DNA from: CAZXDS01 sp964639525
Lineage (GTDB): Bacteria > Bacteroidota > Ignavibacteria > Ignavibacteriales > Melioribacteraceae
NCBI GenBank assembly: GCA_964639525.1
Contig: CAZXDS010000006.1
Span: forward strand, 1-35,945
Reading direction: 5' to 3'
Length of the DNA: 35,945 nt
The notes beneath the pieces are model-generated. The model saw nothing but the letters and a program-made list of their open reading frames with translations. It did not search any database and had not been told where the DNA came from. Numbering within the stretch: the stretch's first letter is position 1; every line of letters begins with the position of its first letter. This document shows, one piece after another, positions 1 through 8,713 of the stretch. The translations under genes and the position numbers were made by a program.

Positions 1-302
1 GTTGAATCAACTATTCTCAAATTCTTTACAGCCGGTTGTCTCGGACTGCTGTCCGGTAAAAATTTAGAATATCGCTTGTGAAGTTCATAATAGATATCTC
101 CAAATACTTTGCTTTTTCTTCGCTTACTCACAGAGTTCTGCGAATTAGCATCTGATAATGTACTGCGTTTTGGGAAGTCTGTTAATCCCAAATGGTTGAT
201 TTTCCCCTCACAAGCTAACATTATGCTTGCTATTTCTCGTAATGAGCTACAACCGCTTAATACGGTATATATCATTGTTACTAAATGCTGATACGTGGTA
301 AT
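1..302 (-). pseudogene. IS4-type transposase remnant, N-terminal part, runs off left edge
   Basis: The minus strand is open from about 404 to the left edge. From about 302 downward it reads like a Bacteroidota IS4-type transposase: a TTYQHLVTM segment, SSLREI, NHLGL, RSTLSDAN, SKVFGDIYYELHKRYSKFL and finally NLRIVDST, which would carry the first Asp of the DDE triad. No recognisable transposase N-terminus or start codon precedes the TTYQHLVTM segment, so the gene looks 5'-truncated. The rest of the protein lies outside the window. An in-frame 18-nt insertion (126-143) separates SDAN from the KRRKSKVFG block. The short plus-strand ORF at 109-291 is its antisense shadow. Family assignment is by motif recognition only. 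Confidence 0.7.
126..143 (-). repeat. 18-nt insert in the transposase reading frame (mini-repeat copy 1)
   Basis: Minus-strand reading gives six extra codons (Ser-Gln-Asn-Ser-Val-Ser) between the SDAN and KRRKSKVFG blocks, which I expect to be adjacent in related transposases. With one flanking base it reads TTCGCAGAACTCTGTGAG. The same sequence, with 2-4 mismatches, forms two 18-nt inserts at 32581-32598 and 32683-32700. Confidence 0.6.
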
Positions 303-309
303 AAAAAAT

Positions 310-325
310 TCCGGCATTTGCCGGA
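310..325. repeat. Short GC-rich hairpin in AT-rich intergenic DNA
   Basis: TCCGGC-ATTT-GCCGGA is a perfect 6-bp stem with a 4-nt loop. It stands out in the AT-rich stretch between the transposase remnant and the kinase gene. It could be a REP-like unit or a weak terminator. Nothing else is recognisable in 326-523. Confidence 0.4.
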
Positions 326-523
326 TGACAGAACGTTTATTTTGCAGAAACTCTATTATATTAAATAGTATATTTAATGCTAATTTAAAATGAGGTTTAG
401 TCTGTTAGTTTTTGTATTAAAACCCAATCATTTTATAAATGCAATAAAAGGAAAGGAACGAAGATGAAACATTATAAAAAATATTTAGTAAATTAACCAC
501 ACAAACTTGTTAAAGAAAAGCTT

Positions 524-3500
524 ATGTATTTTAATTCTACTTTCATAAATAGAAAACAGATGAGCACTCGTCATTTACAAATTTTAATAATATTTCTTTT
601 GGGATTTAACATACTTTATTCACAAAATAAATCTTACCTGACTAATAATTTACAATTGGATGAAGGGCTTTCTTCTGCATCTGTTACTTCAACTGCAGAG
701 GATAAATTGGGTTTTGTCTGGATAGGGACATTGAATGGCTTGAATAGATTTGATGGTTATAATTTCGAAATATTCAGAAGTATGCCGGATAGTAGTAATG
801 GTTTGAAAGATAATATAATTACAGCCCTTCATACAGATAAAAATTTTGAGCTTTGGATCGGAACCTCCGGAGGTTTGTACCGATATGATTATTCCAAAGA
901 TAAATTTGTTTATTATGATTTAGAAAAATTATTAAACAAAAAATTGAAAACTTCACATATTTTATCAATTAATAGTATTTCTGTGAGCGGAGAACCACTT
1001 ATTGTTGTGTCAATGCTTGAGGTTGGTTTGTTGTTGCTTAATCCCCAAAATAATTCAACGATGCTTTATGAAGCGACTCCATCAGTCCCAAGTGGATTGA
1101 GTGACGGCAAAATTATTGGCATTGCAGTTAAAAATGAAAAAATATTTTTAGCTACAAGAAACAAGGGAATTATTTTATTTGATTACAAATTAAAAACCTT
1201 TGAGAACATTAGCATAAATTCAAACATTTCAGAAAGACATTTCATTTCAGTGCTTTCATTAAAAAGTGATACAAATGAAATATTATGCGGCAGTGGTAAC
1301 TCGGGGCTTTATAAATATTTAATTGATAAAAATCACTTTGAAAAAGTTGTAATAAATAATTTTGATAATAAGTCTAGAATAGTCGCTTTGTCTGAAGTTG
1401 GAGATAAAATTTGGTTGAGTGTGATTGGGACGGGAATTTTTATTTTGAATAATGATTTCGAAATTGAAAAAATTATTAATAGCAGTGGAGTGCAAAGTAT
1501 AATTTCATCAGATATTATCACTTCAATATTTGAGGATAGTTATGGTAATGTTTGGGTCGGAAATTCTGAAGCCGGAATTAATCTGATTAGCATTGACAAG
1601 TCCCAAATATCTACATTGCTCAGTGGCAATGAAATAAAGGAAGGTTCCGTTTATAGTTTGGCTGTAGATGTAAAGAATGATTTGTGGGTTGGAACAGCAA
1701 AAACACTAGAGGTTTTTCACGGAGACAAAAAGAAATCAGAAGTTGTTTCGCTTGGAGGAAAAAAGTCGCATATAATTACAGAGATATTTTACAGTCCTTT
1801 ATTTGAAGATAAGATTTTTGCTGCGACATTTAATGATGGAGTTTATCAGATAAATCTTAAGGATAAAACAAGCAAGAAAATATTTAATAAAACTCGTGAT
1901 GGTAAAAAAGTTGTGGTTCATAAAATAGTTGAGGGCAAGGACAAAACATTGTGGTTTGGAACTAATGGATCAGGGATTATCAATTATAATTTAGAAACCG
2001 GAAAATTTATCCAATACACAAATGACATTTTTGATTCTACTTCAATTCCTTCCAATTTGATTGTTGAAATGGCGGTGCAAGGTGATTCAGTTTGGGTAGG
2101 AACTTATGATGGTAAATTAAGTGTTTTTGATAAAACGCAAAACAAATTTTCTATATTAAAAACTCATGATTTAGGGATTGTGCTTGCAATCCATTTTTCT
2201 GAGATAGATAAAGATGTAGTTTGGTTTGGAACGGGTGGAAATGGATTGTTCAAATATGATAAAAATACCGGAGAAGCAATAAATTTTACGATTGAAAATG
2301 GATTGTTAAATAATAGTGTAGTATCAATTTTAGAGGATGCAAACCACAATCTGGTAATGGCAACAAATGCGGGAATATCAAAATTTAATCTGCACGACAA
2401 TTCGTTTATAAACATAACTAAAGATGATGGTCTCCAATCAAATGAATTTAATCTTGGAGTTTATGCAAAAAACAGCGAAGGCCAAATGTTTTTTGGAGGC
2501 GCAAATGGATTAAGCTATTTTAATCCTGAAAATATTTTAGTTGATTCAACTGAAGCAATTCCAATAATCACTGACCTTTATCTTTTCAATAAAAAAGTTG
2601 CGGTTTCTGACAGTTCTGTTTTATCATCTTCGCTAATCACAAATCCCAATATTAATTTAAGTTATTCAGATTATATCTTTGCATTTGAATTTACTTCCCT
2701 TGGATATAATCAAAATAAAAAAATTAAATATTTGTATAATTTGGAAGGCTTTAATACCAAATGGATACACACATCTGCAAATCAGAGAATTGTAACGTTT
2801 ACAAATATTCCTAACGGGGAATATATTTTTAAAGTAAAGACCATCAATCATGACGGAGTTTTAGGTGCCACAATTGCAAGTGTAAATCTTCGGATATTTC
2901 CGCCATGGTGGAAAACTTGGTGGGCTTACATTGTTTATCTATTTAGTTTTGTTGCCATTCTGTTTGCCTTTATTAAATGGAGAACATACGAGGCAATCTC
3001 TAGGCAGAAAGAATTGGAAGAAATTGTTTCCGAAAGAACCAAAGAATTAAAAAGTTTAAATGAAAATAAGGACAGGTTTTTCTCAATAGTTGCTCATGAA
3101 ATTACAACTCCAATTGTTGCAGTGTTAAAATTTTCTAAAATTCTTAAATCTCAATTTAGTTTACTAACAGAAAATGAAAAGGAAGAATCAATTTCAGAAA
3201 TTCACGATTCGCTTGACACAAGCTATAGATATATAACTAACTTACTTGATTGGTCAAGATTGCAGAGGGGACGATTTAATTTTAATCCTCAAAATATAAA
3301 TTTGAATAAAATTGTAGAAGAATGTTTTGTAATTTTGAAAACACAATCGGAAATTAAAGAAATTAATTTAATCCAAAATGTGAATAATTCTACTTCAATA
3401 TTTGCAGACTATAAAATGATATCTATCATATTTGCTAATTTAATTTCAAATGCCGTAAAGTTTACAAAACGAGGCGGAACCGTAAAAGTTTCGTCAACCT

Positions 3501-3754
3501 TCTCAGAAAAAGGGGTTACAATTATTTTTGCGGATAATGGCGTTGGAATTGGAAAAGAAGATTTGTTAAATATTTTTGAGCTTAATAAACAAAATAAAAG
3601 TTGTGGCACTGAAAACGAAAGAGGGACAGGTTTAGGTCTAATTTTATGTAAAGATTTGTTACTGAAAAATAATGGTGATATTTTAATAAATAGCGTTTTG
3701 GGAGAGGGAACAAAGGTAACGGTAAATCTTCCAAAAGGAATAGGTGGAGAGTGA
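524..3754 (+). CDS. Reg_prop/Y_Y_Y periplasmic-sensor histidine kinase
   Basis: Membrane sensor kinase of 1076 aa. A signal-peptide-like segment is followed by about 700 residues of beta-propeller repeats of the reg_prop type (recurring WIGT/WFGT and GLNRFDG-like blades). Next come a Y_Y_Y domain, one transmembrane helix at about 799-820, a coiled-coil linker, a HisKA box (AHEITTP, His about 858) and an HATPase with N box, DNGVGIG and GTGLGL. Unlike many Bacteroidota relatives it has no fused receiver or AraC domain; the receiver is the next gene. An alternative start at 560 gives a more typical signal peptide, and neither start has a strong ribosome-binding site. The stop overlaps the GTG of the regulator (GTGA), so the two are co-translated. 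The stimulus is unknown; family members often sense extracellular glycans or other nutrients. Confidence 0.9.
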   Translation: MYFNSTFINRKQMSTRHLQILIIFLLGFNILYSQNKSYLTNNLQLDEGLSSASVTSTAEDKLGFVWIGTLNGLNRFDGYNFEIFRSMPDSSNGLKDNIITALHTDKNFELWIGTSGGLYRYDYSKDKFVYYDLEKLLNKKLKTSHILSINSISVSGEPLIVVSMLEVGLLLLNPQNNSTMLYEATPSVPSGLSDGKIIGIAVKNEKIFLATRNKGIILFDYKLKTFENISINSNISERHFISVLSLKSDTNEILCGSGNSGLYKYLIDKNHFEKVVINNFDNKSRIVALSEVGDKIWLSVIGTGIFILNNDFEIEKIINSSGVQSIISSDIITSIFEDSYGNVWVGNSEAGINLISIDKSQISTLLSGNEIKEGSVYSLAVDVKNDLWVGTAKTLEVFHGDKKKSEVVSLGGKKSHIITEIFYSPLFEDKIFAATFNDGVYQINLKDKTSKKIFNKTRDGKKVVVHKIVEGKDKTLWFGTNGSGIINYNLETGKFIQYTNDIFDSTSIPSNLIVEMAVQGDSVWVGTYDGKLSVFDKTQNKFSILKTHDLGIVLAIHFSEIDKDVVWFGTGGNGLFKYDKNTGEAINFTIENGLLNNSVVSILEDANHNLVMATNAGISKFNLHDNSFINITKDDGLQSNEFNLGVYAKNSEGQMFFGGANGLSYFNPENILVDSTEAIPIITDLYLFNKKVAVSDSSVLSSSLITNPNINLSYSDYIFAFEFTSLGYNQNKKIKYLYNLEGFNTKWIHTSANQRIVTFTNIPNGEYIFKVKTINHDGVLGATIASVNLRIFPPWWKTWWAYIVYLFSFVAILFAFIKWRTYEAISRQKELEEIVSERTKELKSLNENKDRFFSIVAHEITTPIVAVLKFSKILKSQFSLLTENEKEESISEIHDSLDTSYRYITNLLDWSRLQRGRFNFNPQNINLNKIVEECFVILKTQSEIKEINLIQNVNNSTSIFADYKMISIIFANLISNAVKFTKRGGTVKVSSTFSEKGVTIIFADNGVGIGKEDLLNIFELNKQNKSCGTENERGTGLGLILCKDLLLKNNGDILINSVLGEGTKVTVNLPKGIGGE

Positions 3755-4392
3755 ATTCCAAAATAAAAACATTAATCGCAGATGACCATCCTCTCTTTTT
3801 GAAAGGCTTAAAATATACACTAAGAATTGATGAAAGCATTGAAATTGTTGGCGAAGCAAGAGATGGGGAAGCGGCAATTGAACTTATTGAAAGGACTAAT
3901 CCGGATATTGCAGTTATTGATTATGATATGCCCAAATGCAACGGACTTTGCGTTGCGGAGTATGTTAAAAACAAGAATCTTAATGTGAAGATAATTGTTT
4001 TAACTATGCATGGCGAATACAATGTTTTTTCGAAAGCTATAAAACTAAACGTAAAGGGTTATATTCTTAAGGACAGAGTGGAGAATGAAATTCTAGAAGC
4101 TGTACATGAAGTTTATAACGAAGGCATTTATATCACCCCGGTTTTATCAGGCTATTTGATACAAAATTGCGAAATCAGTGAATTAGATAATTTAACTCCA
4201 ACCGAAATGAAAGTACTAAAACTGGTTGCAGAGAATAAAACAACAAAAGAAATTGGAGCCGAAATGTTTATTAGCCCTCGGACAGTTGATAGGCATCGTT
4301 CCAATATTTGTGGCAAGTTAAATATATCGGGCAACAATGCGCTAATAAAATATGTGCTTGAAAGAAGAAAAGAAATAATAAATTATAAATGA
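3751..4392 (+). CDS. NarL/LuxR-family response regulator
   Basis: 213 aa, GTG start overlapping the kinase stop by 4 nt, so it is almost certainly the cognate regulator. Receiver domain at 1-120 with acidic pocket D11/D12, phospho-acceptor D57 (VIDYDMP) and a Lys in YILKD. LuxR-type HTH at about 147-210 (LTPTEMKVLKLVAENKTT, then RTVDRHRSNICGKL). The output domain is close to the 73-aa HTH-only protein at 7231-7452: both share VLKLVA, RTxDRHRxNIC, and SGNN followed by LI and Y. It ends 10 nt inside the 3' end of the convergent TonB receptor gene. A role in controlling the receptor and/or the hydrolase cluster is an inference from position. Confidence 0.92.
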   Translation: MNSKIKTLIADDHPLFLKGLKYTLRIDESIEIVGEARDGEAAIELIERTNPDIAVIDYDMPKCNGLCVAEYVKNKNLNVKIIVLTMHGEYNVFSKAIKLNVKGYILKDRVENEILEAVHEVYNEGIYITPVLSGYLIQNCEISELDNLTPTEMKVLKLVAENKTTKEIGAEMFISPRTVDRHRSNICGKLNISGNNALIKYVLERRKEIINYK

Positions 4393-7067
4393 GCTTCAAA
4401 ACCAACACGAATCATTCGTGGTGCAGTGTATTTAACGGGATTCAAATAATTTGGATTTTCAACGGAAGGATTTCCATTCGCATCATTTGAATAATAATGT
4501 TGTTGGTCAATACGGACTGCTTTGTTTTCATTCAATGCATTAAATATATCCACAATTAAAAAAACATCCTTTTCTGTTTTAATATATGGTCCCATATTCA
4601 ATTTTATTCGCAAATCTAAAATTTTTAAATCCGGCGTATTTCCAACAGAGCCACGCTTAGAAAGGAAAATTGGGAATTGGTTGAAATAAGGATCAAGCCC
4701 GTATTCACTAATTGGCGAACCACTTTGCATTTTAAAGTTTGCACCAACAGAAACTCCAAAATTAAATGTATATGAACATGAAATTTTAAATACATGTGTG
4801 ATATTGTTTGGCAGAAGTCCTTCTGCATTATTCAATTGAAAATCGAGATCGGGAATAAAATTCATGTTTGGTAAAAAATCTCCGTCATCTTGATTATACA
4901 ACCCTGTGTAATTTCCATCATTTTTTGACAGAACATACGATGTTAGAAAACTCAACTTTGAATTTGATAAGCGAGAAAGAGTGAATTCCAATGCCTGATA
5001 CTTTCTAATAAATTTAGGGATAAACGAAGTTTCGCCTCTTCCAGGATTCCCAATTATATATTGTCCGGTTTCGGGGTTTATAAAATCATCAATTACTTCG
5101 TCAATATTTCTATAGATTCCTGTAATCCCAAACTTGAAACCATCCAAGAAATTATGTTCAAACCCAAGAGTATATTCCTCATAATACTGACCTCGCAAAT
5201 CATTTACTGCTTTTTGGGGATTGGCGGAATAATTATTTGTTTCACCAATAACAGAACTAAGTAGCGGATTACTTGGATATTGAGTAACATAATTAGTCCG
5301 CTTTAAGTAATTCAAAGCTACAAATCTTGTTGGAATTTGCTCATAAAAATGACCATACGAAAAGAAAACTCTGGACAATTTATTATCAAAGGGCTCTAAT
5401 ACAATTCCGGCACGTGGCTGTATTTCATTATTAATTTTTTGCACCGAATTTCCATTAGAATCATAAAAAGTTTGACCATCCAAACGGAGACCAAAATTTA
5501 ATGTTAAATAGCTGCTGACATCCCAACGGTCTTGAACAAATGCTGTTAGAATTCTATTTTCTGCTTTGCCGGAATAATTAATATATTGAGAAAACCAAGT
5601 AGAAACATTAGTTCTATAAAGCCAACTTAACTCAGAAATATTTTTAATTGCAATGTTATAGATATTGCTTTCAAATTCTATTCCTGTTTTGAATGTATGT
5701 GATTTTAGAAAAAATGTTCCATTGATTCGAAAAGAAGAACGGCTGTAATTGTCGTTCTGCGTAACTTGCCGTCCACCTTGAACAGTTCCTTCAACAAGAT
5801 CCATATACAATCCGTCCCATCCTTTTTCTGTAGATGGATCCATTGTTTCTCTTTGCGATAAATGTGAAACACTCGATTCTAATAAAATATTTTGATTTAT
5901 AACATGTTTTGCCGATAATGAATAATTTACTCCGCCACTCAATCTTTTTTGTAAAATAGGATCCGGATTCAAAAGAGTAAAATCACCTATATCATCAACC
6001 ATTACTTGCTCTTCACTACTTGGATCTCCAATTGCACTTAATACAAGATTTGTATTTTTAGCAATTTGCCAAGTTAATTTTCCGGCAAATAGGTGAGAGG
6101 TTTTTGTTGCTTGGAACAGACCCAAATTGGCTAAACGAATTGAAGAATTTTCAAAATTTGGATTGTAAGCAGCATAAAACCAAAGTTTTTCCTTTAATAT
6201 TGGTCCGCTTATAGAAGCACCGTAATCATATTTTACATAATTCTCCACTTTAGCTGAGGTTAATCCGGTTTTAGTTTTCCCTCCAAGTGCGCTATTTGTG
6301 AAAAAACCAAATGCTTGTGCCTTAAAATCACTTCCACCGGAAGGAGTTATTACATTAACAATTCCACCAAGTGAACGCCCATATTCTGCTTGATAGCCGC
6401 CTGTTTTAATTTCTATTTCTTGAATGAAATTATACGGTAAATTTGTACTAGTGGCAGCATCGGCTGGATCAGTAACATTTATTCCATCAATATAAAAAAT
6501 ATTTCCCAAACCGGTACTTCCAGAAATATTGATCCCATCTCCGCTATAACTCTCATTTACTCTTGGCATAATAGCAGATATTGATTTATAATTTCTTTCA
6601 ATTGGAAGAGTATTGAAAGTAGAATTTATTATGTGTCCACCACTTTCTGTTGATGATGAAATAAATGAATTTTTGTTTTCGAGAACAACAACTTCGGGAA
6701 GATTATAAACTTTTGTTCGTAATATAATATTTCCAACCGAAAAGCTTTGACCAATAAAAACATGAAAGGTTTCTGATTTATAACTGCGGTATGAAATATC
6801 CTTAATAGAAAGATTGTAATCACCAGCTGGAATTCCAAGTAACCTGAAGATGCCAAGTGAGTCGGAGCTAGAGACTAGAGTTGTTGAAATATTATTTCCA
6901 AAAATATTTACTGAAACATTATGTGCAGGGGTTCCGTTCTGATTTAAAATTGTTCCTTCAATATTTCCAAAAATGCTTTGCCCAAAACTATAATTAAATG
7001 CAATCACTAATAGCAACAGGCAATACTTAAATAATGTGAAGTTTTTTTTTATCAATTTTAATCTCAA
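4383..7067 (-). CDS. TonB-dependent outer-membrane receptor, Oar/CarboxypepD_reg type
   Basis: 894 aa. Signal peptide ending near NYSFGQ, a CarboxypepD_reg-like domain at about 32-115 (GTILNQNGTPAHNVSVNIFG), a TonB plug at about 120-245 (GGHIINS, IFYIDGINVTDP, AEYGRSLGGIVNVITPSG), then a beta-barrel to the terminal RVGFEAHL. No SusD-like partner is adjacent, so it is not a classical SusCD pair. The start is TTG at 7067; no upstream ATG fits. The 3' end overlaps the response regulator by 10 nt, which leaves no room for a terminator and makes antisense interference possible. It likely imports a ligand across the outer membrane with TonB energy. Substrate unknown. Confidence 0.88.
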   Translation of the reverse strand: MRLKLIKKNFTLFKYCLLLLVIAFNYSFGQSIFGNIEGTILNQNGTPAHNVSVNIFGNNISTTLVSSSDSLGIFRLLGIPAGDYNLSIKDISYRSYKSETFHVFIGQSFSVGNIILRTKVYNLPEVVVLENKNSFISSSTESGGHIINSTFNTLPIERNYKSISAIMPRVNESYSGDGINISGSTGLGNIFYIDGINVTDPADAATSTNLPYNFIQEIEIKTGGYQAEYGRSLGGIVNVITPSGGSDFKAQAFGFFTNSALGGKTKTGLTSAKVENYVKYDYGASISGPILKEKLWFYAAYNPNFENSSIRLANLGLFQATKTSHLFAGKLTWQIAKNTNLVLSAIGDPSSEEQVMVDDIGDFTLLNPDPILQKRLSGGVNYSLSAKHVINQNILLESSVSHLSQRETMDPSTEKGWDGLYMDLVEGTVQGGRQVTQNDNYSRSSFRINGTFFLKSHTFKTGIEFESNIYNIAIKNISELSWLYRTNVSTWFSQYINYSGKAENRILTAFVQDRWDVSSYLTLNFGLRLDGQTFYDSNGNSVQKINNEIQPRAGIVLEPFDNKLSRVFFSYGHFYEQIPTRFVALNYLKRTNYVTQYPSNPLLSSVIGETNNYSANPQKAVNDLRGQYYEEYTLGFEHNFLDGFKFGITGIYRNIDEVIDDFINPETGQYIIGNPGRGETSFIPKFIRKYQALEFTLSRLSNSKLSFLTSYVLSKNDGNYTGLYNQDDGDFLPNMNFIPDLDFQLNNAEGLLPNNITHVFKISCSYTFNFGVSVGANFKMQSGSPISEYGLDPYFNQFPIFLSKRGSVGNTPDLKILDLRIKLNMGPYIKTEKDVFLIVDIFNALNENKAVRIDQQHYYSNDANGNPSVENPNYLNPVKYTAPRMIRVGFEAHL

Positions 7068-7130
7068 CGATTAACCACGACAAATCTGTTAATGTAAAAT
7101 TAGGAAAAAAATACAATAATATCCTAATAA

Positions 7131-7159
7131 ATGGGTATTAGTACCCATATAAATGGGTA
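7131..7159. promoter_or_regulatory. Operator-like palindrome with a third half-site
   Basis: ATGGGTA (7131-7137), 4-nt spacer, TACCCAT (7142-7148), then a further ATGGGTA at 7153-7159. It lies in the 163-bp divergent gap between the TonB receptor (start 7067, minus) and the HTH-only LuxR gene (start 7231, plus). It is a plausible binding site for the LuxR-type regulator(s) encoded on both sides; this is inferred only from position and symmetry. Confidence 0.55.
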
Positions 7160-7230
7160 TAGTTACTTATTGTAAAATCTTTGATATCAATACATTTTAA
7201 TGTTAGAATAAAAAATATTTTGGCAAAACT

Positions 7231-7452
7231 ATGAAAGTTAATTTATCAAACAGAGAAATTGAAGTATTAAAATTGGTTGCTGATGAAAAAACATCTCTAC
7301 AAATATCCGAAGAGTTAGAATTGAGCAAACGAACAATTGATAGACACAGATATAACATATGCAAAAAAATAGGCGTAAGTGGTAATAACTCACTTATACA
7401 ATACTCTCTAAAAAATAGAGAGGCAATTTTTAAACTGAGATTAAATAAGTAA
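7231..7452 (+). CDS. Stand-alone LuxR-type HTH protein (no receiver)
   Basis: 73 aa consisting only of a LuxR/GerE helix-turn-helix (NLSNREIEVLKLVADEKTS, then KRTIDRHRYNICKKIGV) plus a tail with SGNN, LI, Y and NREAIF. It lacks the receiver or sensor domain usually fused to this HTH. The C-terminal tail closely resembles that of the response regulator at 3751-4392, so the two are probably paralogues. It is the first gene of a likely operon with three hydrolases (97-nt gap to the next) and sits beside a palindrome at 7131-7159. GerE itself is a precedent for a free-standing LuxR-type HTH. A role as local repressor or activator, or as competitor of the full-length regulator, is an inference. 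Confidence 0.8.
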   Translation: MKVNLSNREIEVLKLVADEKTSLQISEELELSKRTIDRHRYNICKKIGVSGNNSLIQYSLKNREAIFKLRLNK

Positions 7453-7549
7453 TTGCTTTTGAAAATTGATTTAAACCAATGAACTACTTGATTTACATTA
7501 AACTTAATAATTAGAATATAATTCAACCTAACAAAAAATAGGAGTAAAA

Positions 7550-8692
7550 ATGATTTACAGAAAATTGATTAAAAACAGTACAACAATTATTTTAATTGTC
7601 GTTTCACTCTTATTTTATTCTTGCGAGAATTCTACATCTCCGGCTGAAACAGTTCAAAATAATGAAATAGAAACACAAATTAAGGCTGTACTAGATTCAG
7701 TAATTGAAAACACACATGTGCCAGGATTGGTTGCCGGCATATGGGCACCAAATGAAGGAATCGACTTGGTTTATACTGCGGGTGTTTCTGATCTTGAAAC
7801 AAATGCTCCAATGGATGCAGAGATGATCTTTAGGATAGCGAGCAACACAAAAACTTTTGCAATTACAGTTCTACTACAATTGGTTGATGAAGGGGTTCTA
7901 TCCTTAGATGATAAATTATCTAAATATCGACCTGATTTGCCACGTGCAGATGAGGTTACAATAGAAATGCTTACTAATATGAGAAGCGGTATTTATAATT
8001 ATGTAGAATCCGAAAATTTCTGGGCACGTGTAATATCCGACCCTACTCACTTCTGGACTATAGAAGAGATTATTAATTTTTCTCTTAATGATGCTACCGA
8101 CTTTTACTATTTTTCTCCTGGTACGGGGTTTCATTATAGTAATACTAATACAATAATTATACAAGCCATAGTTGAAAATTTAACAGGTCTATCATTAGAA
8201 TCACTCATTAATTCAAGAATAATTAATCCACTTAACTTAACAAATACTACTTATTTAGTTGGTGGAACTAAAATACCAGGCTATCATTCTAAGGCATATG
8301 ATATTGGAGATTTTGAAGATAATCCTGATGATATATCTGAAGCTATTGACTTTTCATTTGCAAAAGCTGCCGGCTCAATGGTCTCAAATATATTTGATAT
8401 TAAAACATACGTAGAAGCACTCACCGGTAATTATTTTCTTTCTACATCATTGCAAGAAAAGCGACTTACATGCAATAGTATTGAAGGAAGTTCATCTAAA
8501 TATGGTATTGGGCTATTTAATATAAATGGGTTTTATGGACATAATGGAGAAGCACCCGGGTATACATCTCTGATGGTACATTCGTTAGAAAAAAGTTGCA
8601 CAATTGTAATTTGGTACAATTGTTCTTTGAATGGATCCGATCCAACTTATTTATTACCAAAACTTTCCAAACTAATTTATCACGATTTATAA
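7550..8692 (+). CDS. Lipoprotein serine hydrolase, beta-lactamase/DD-peptidase fold
   Basis: 380 aa with a lipoprotein signal (hydrophobic stretch then FYSC, Cys25). It belongs to the serine beta-lactamase-like family (class C / D-peptidase group). Catalytic SxxK is S98-N-T-K101 (RIASNTKTF), the YxN motif is Y196-S-N198 (FHYSN), and an HNG motif in GHNGEAPGYTS stands at the KTG position. AGGAG lies about 6 nt before the ATG. The family includes D-aminopeptidases, DD-carboxypeptidases and esterases; substrate cannot be assigned. It is followed after 21 nt by the C45 hydrolase, in a probable operon, and acts on the outer face of a membrane if lipidated as predicted. Confidence 0.88.
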   Translation: MIYRKLIKNSTTIILIVVSLLFYSCENSTSPAETVQNNEIETQIKAVLDSVIENTHVPGLVAGIWAPNEGIDLVYTAGVSDLETNAPMDAEMIFRIASNTKTFAITVLLQLVDEGVLSLDDKLSKYRPDLPRADEVTIEMLTNMRSGIYNYVESENFWARVISDPTHFWTIEEIINFSLNDATDFYYFSPGTGFHYSNTNTIIIQAIVENLTGLSLESLINSRIINPLNLTNTTYLVGGTKIPGYHSKAYDIGDFEDNPDDISEAIDFSFAKAAGSMVSNIFDIKTYVEALTGNYFLSTSLQEKRLTCNSIEGSSSKYGIGLFNINGFYGHNGEAPGYTSLMVHSLEKSCTIVIWYNCSLNGSDPTYLLPKLSKLIYHDL

Positions 8693-8713
8693 ATAAAATG
8701 ATAGGAATATAAA

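Noticed and set aside
1..81. Open plus-strand frame ending at 81, possible C-terminus of an upstream gene
   Set aside because: The minus-strand reading of the same bases gives recognisable transposase sequence (FLPDSSPRQ, then IVDST), so the plus-strand frame is a shadow.
109..291. 60-aa plus-strand ORF at the left edge
   Set aside because: It is antisense to the IS4-type transposase remnant, whose conserved motifs are on the minus strand.
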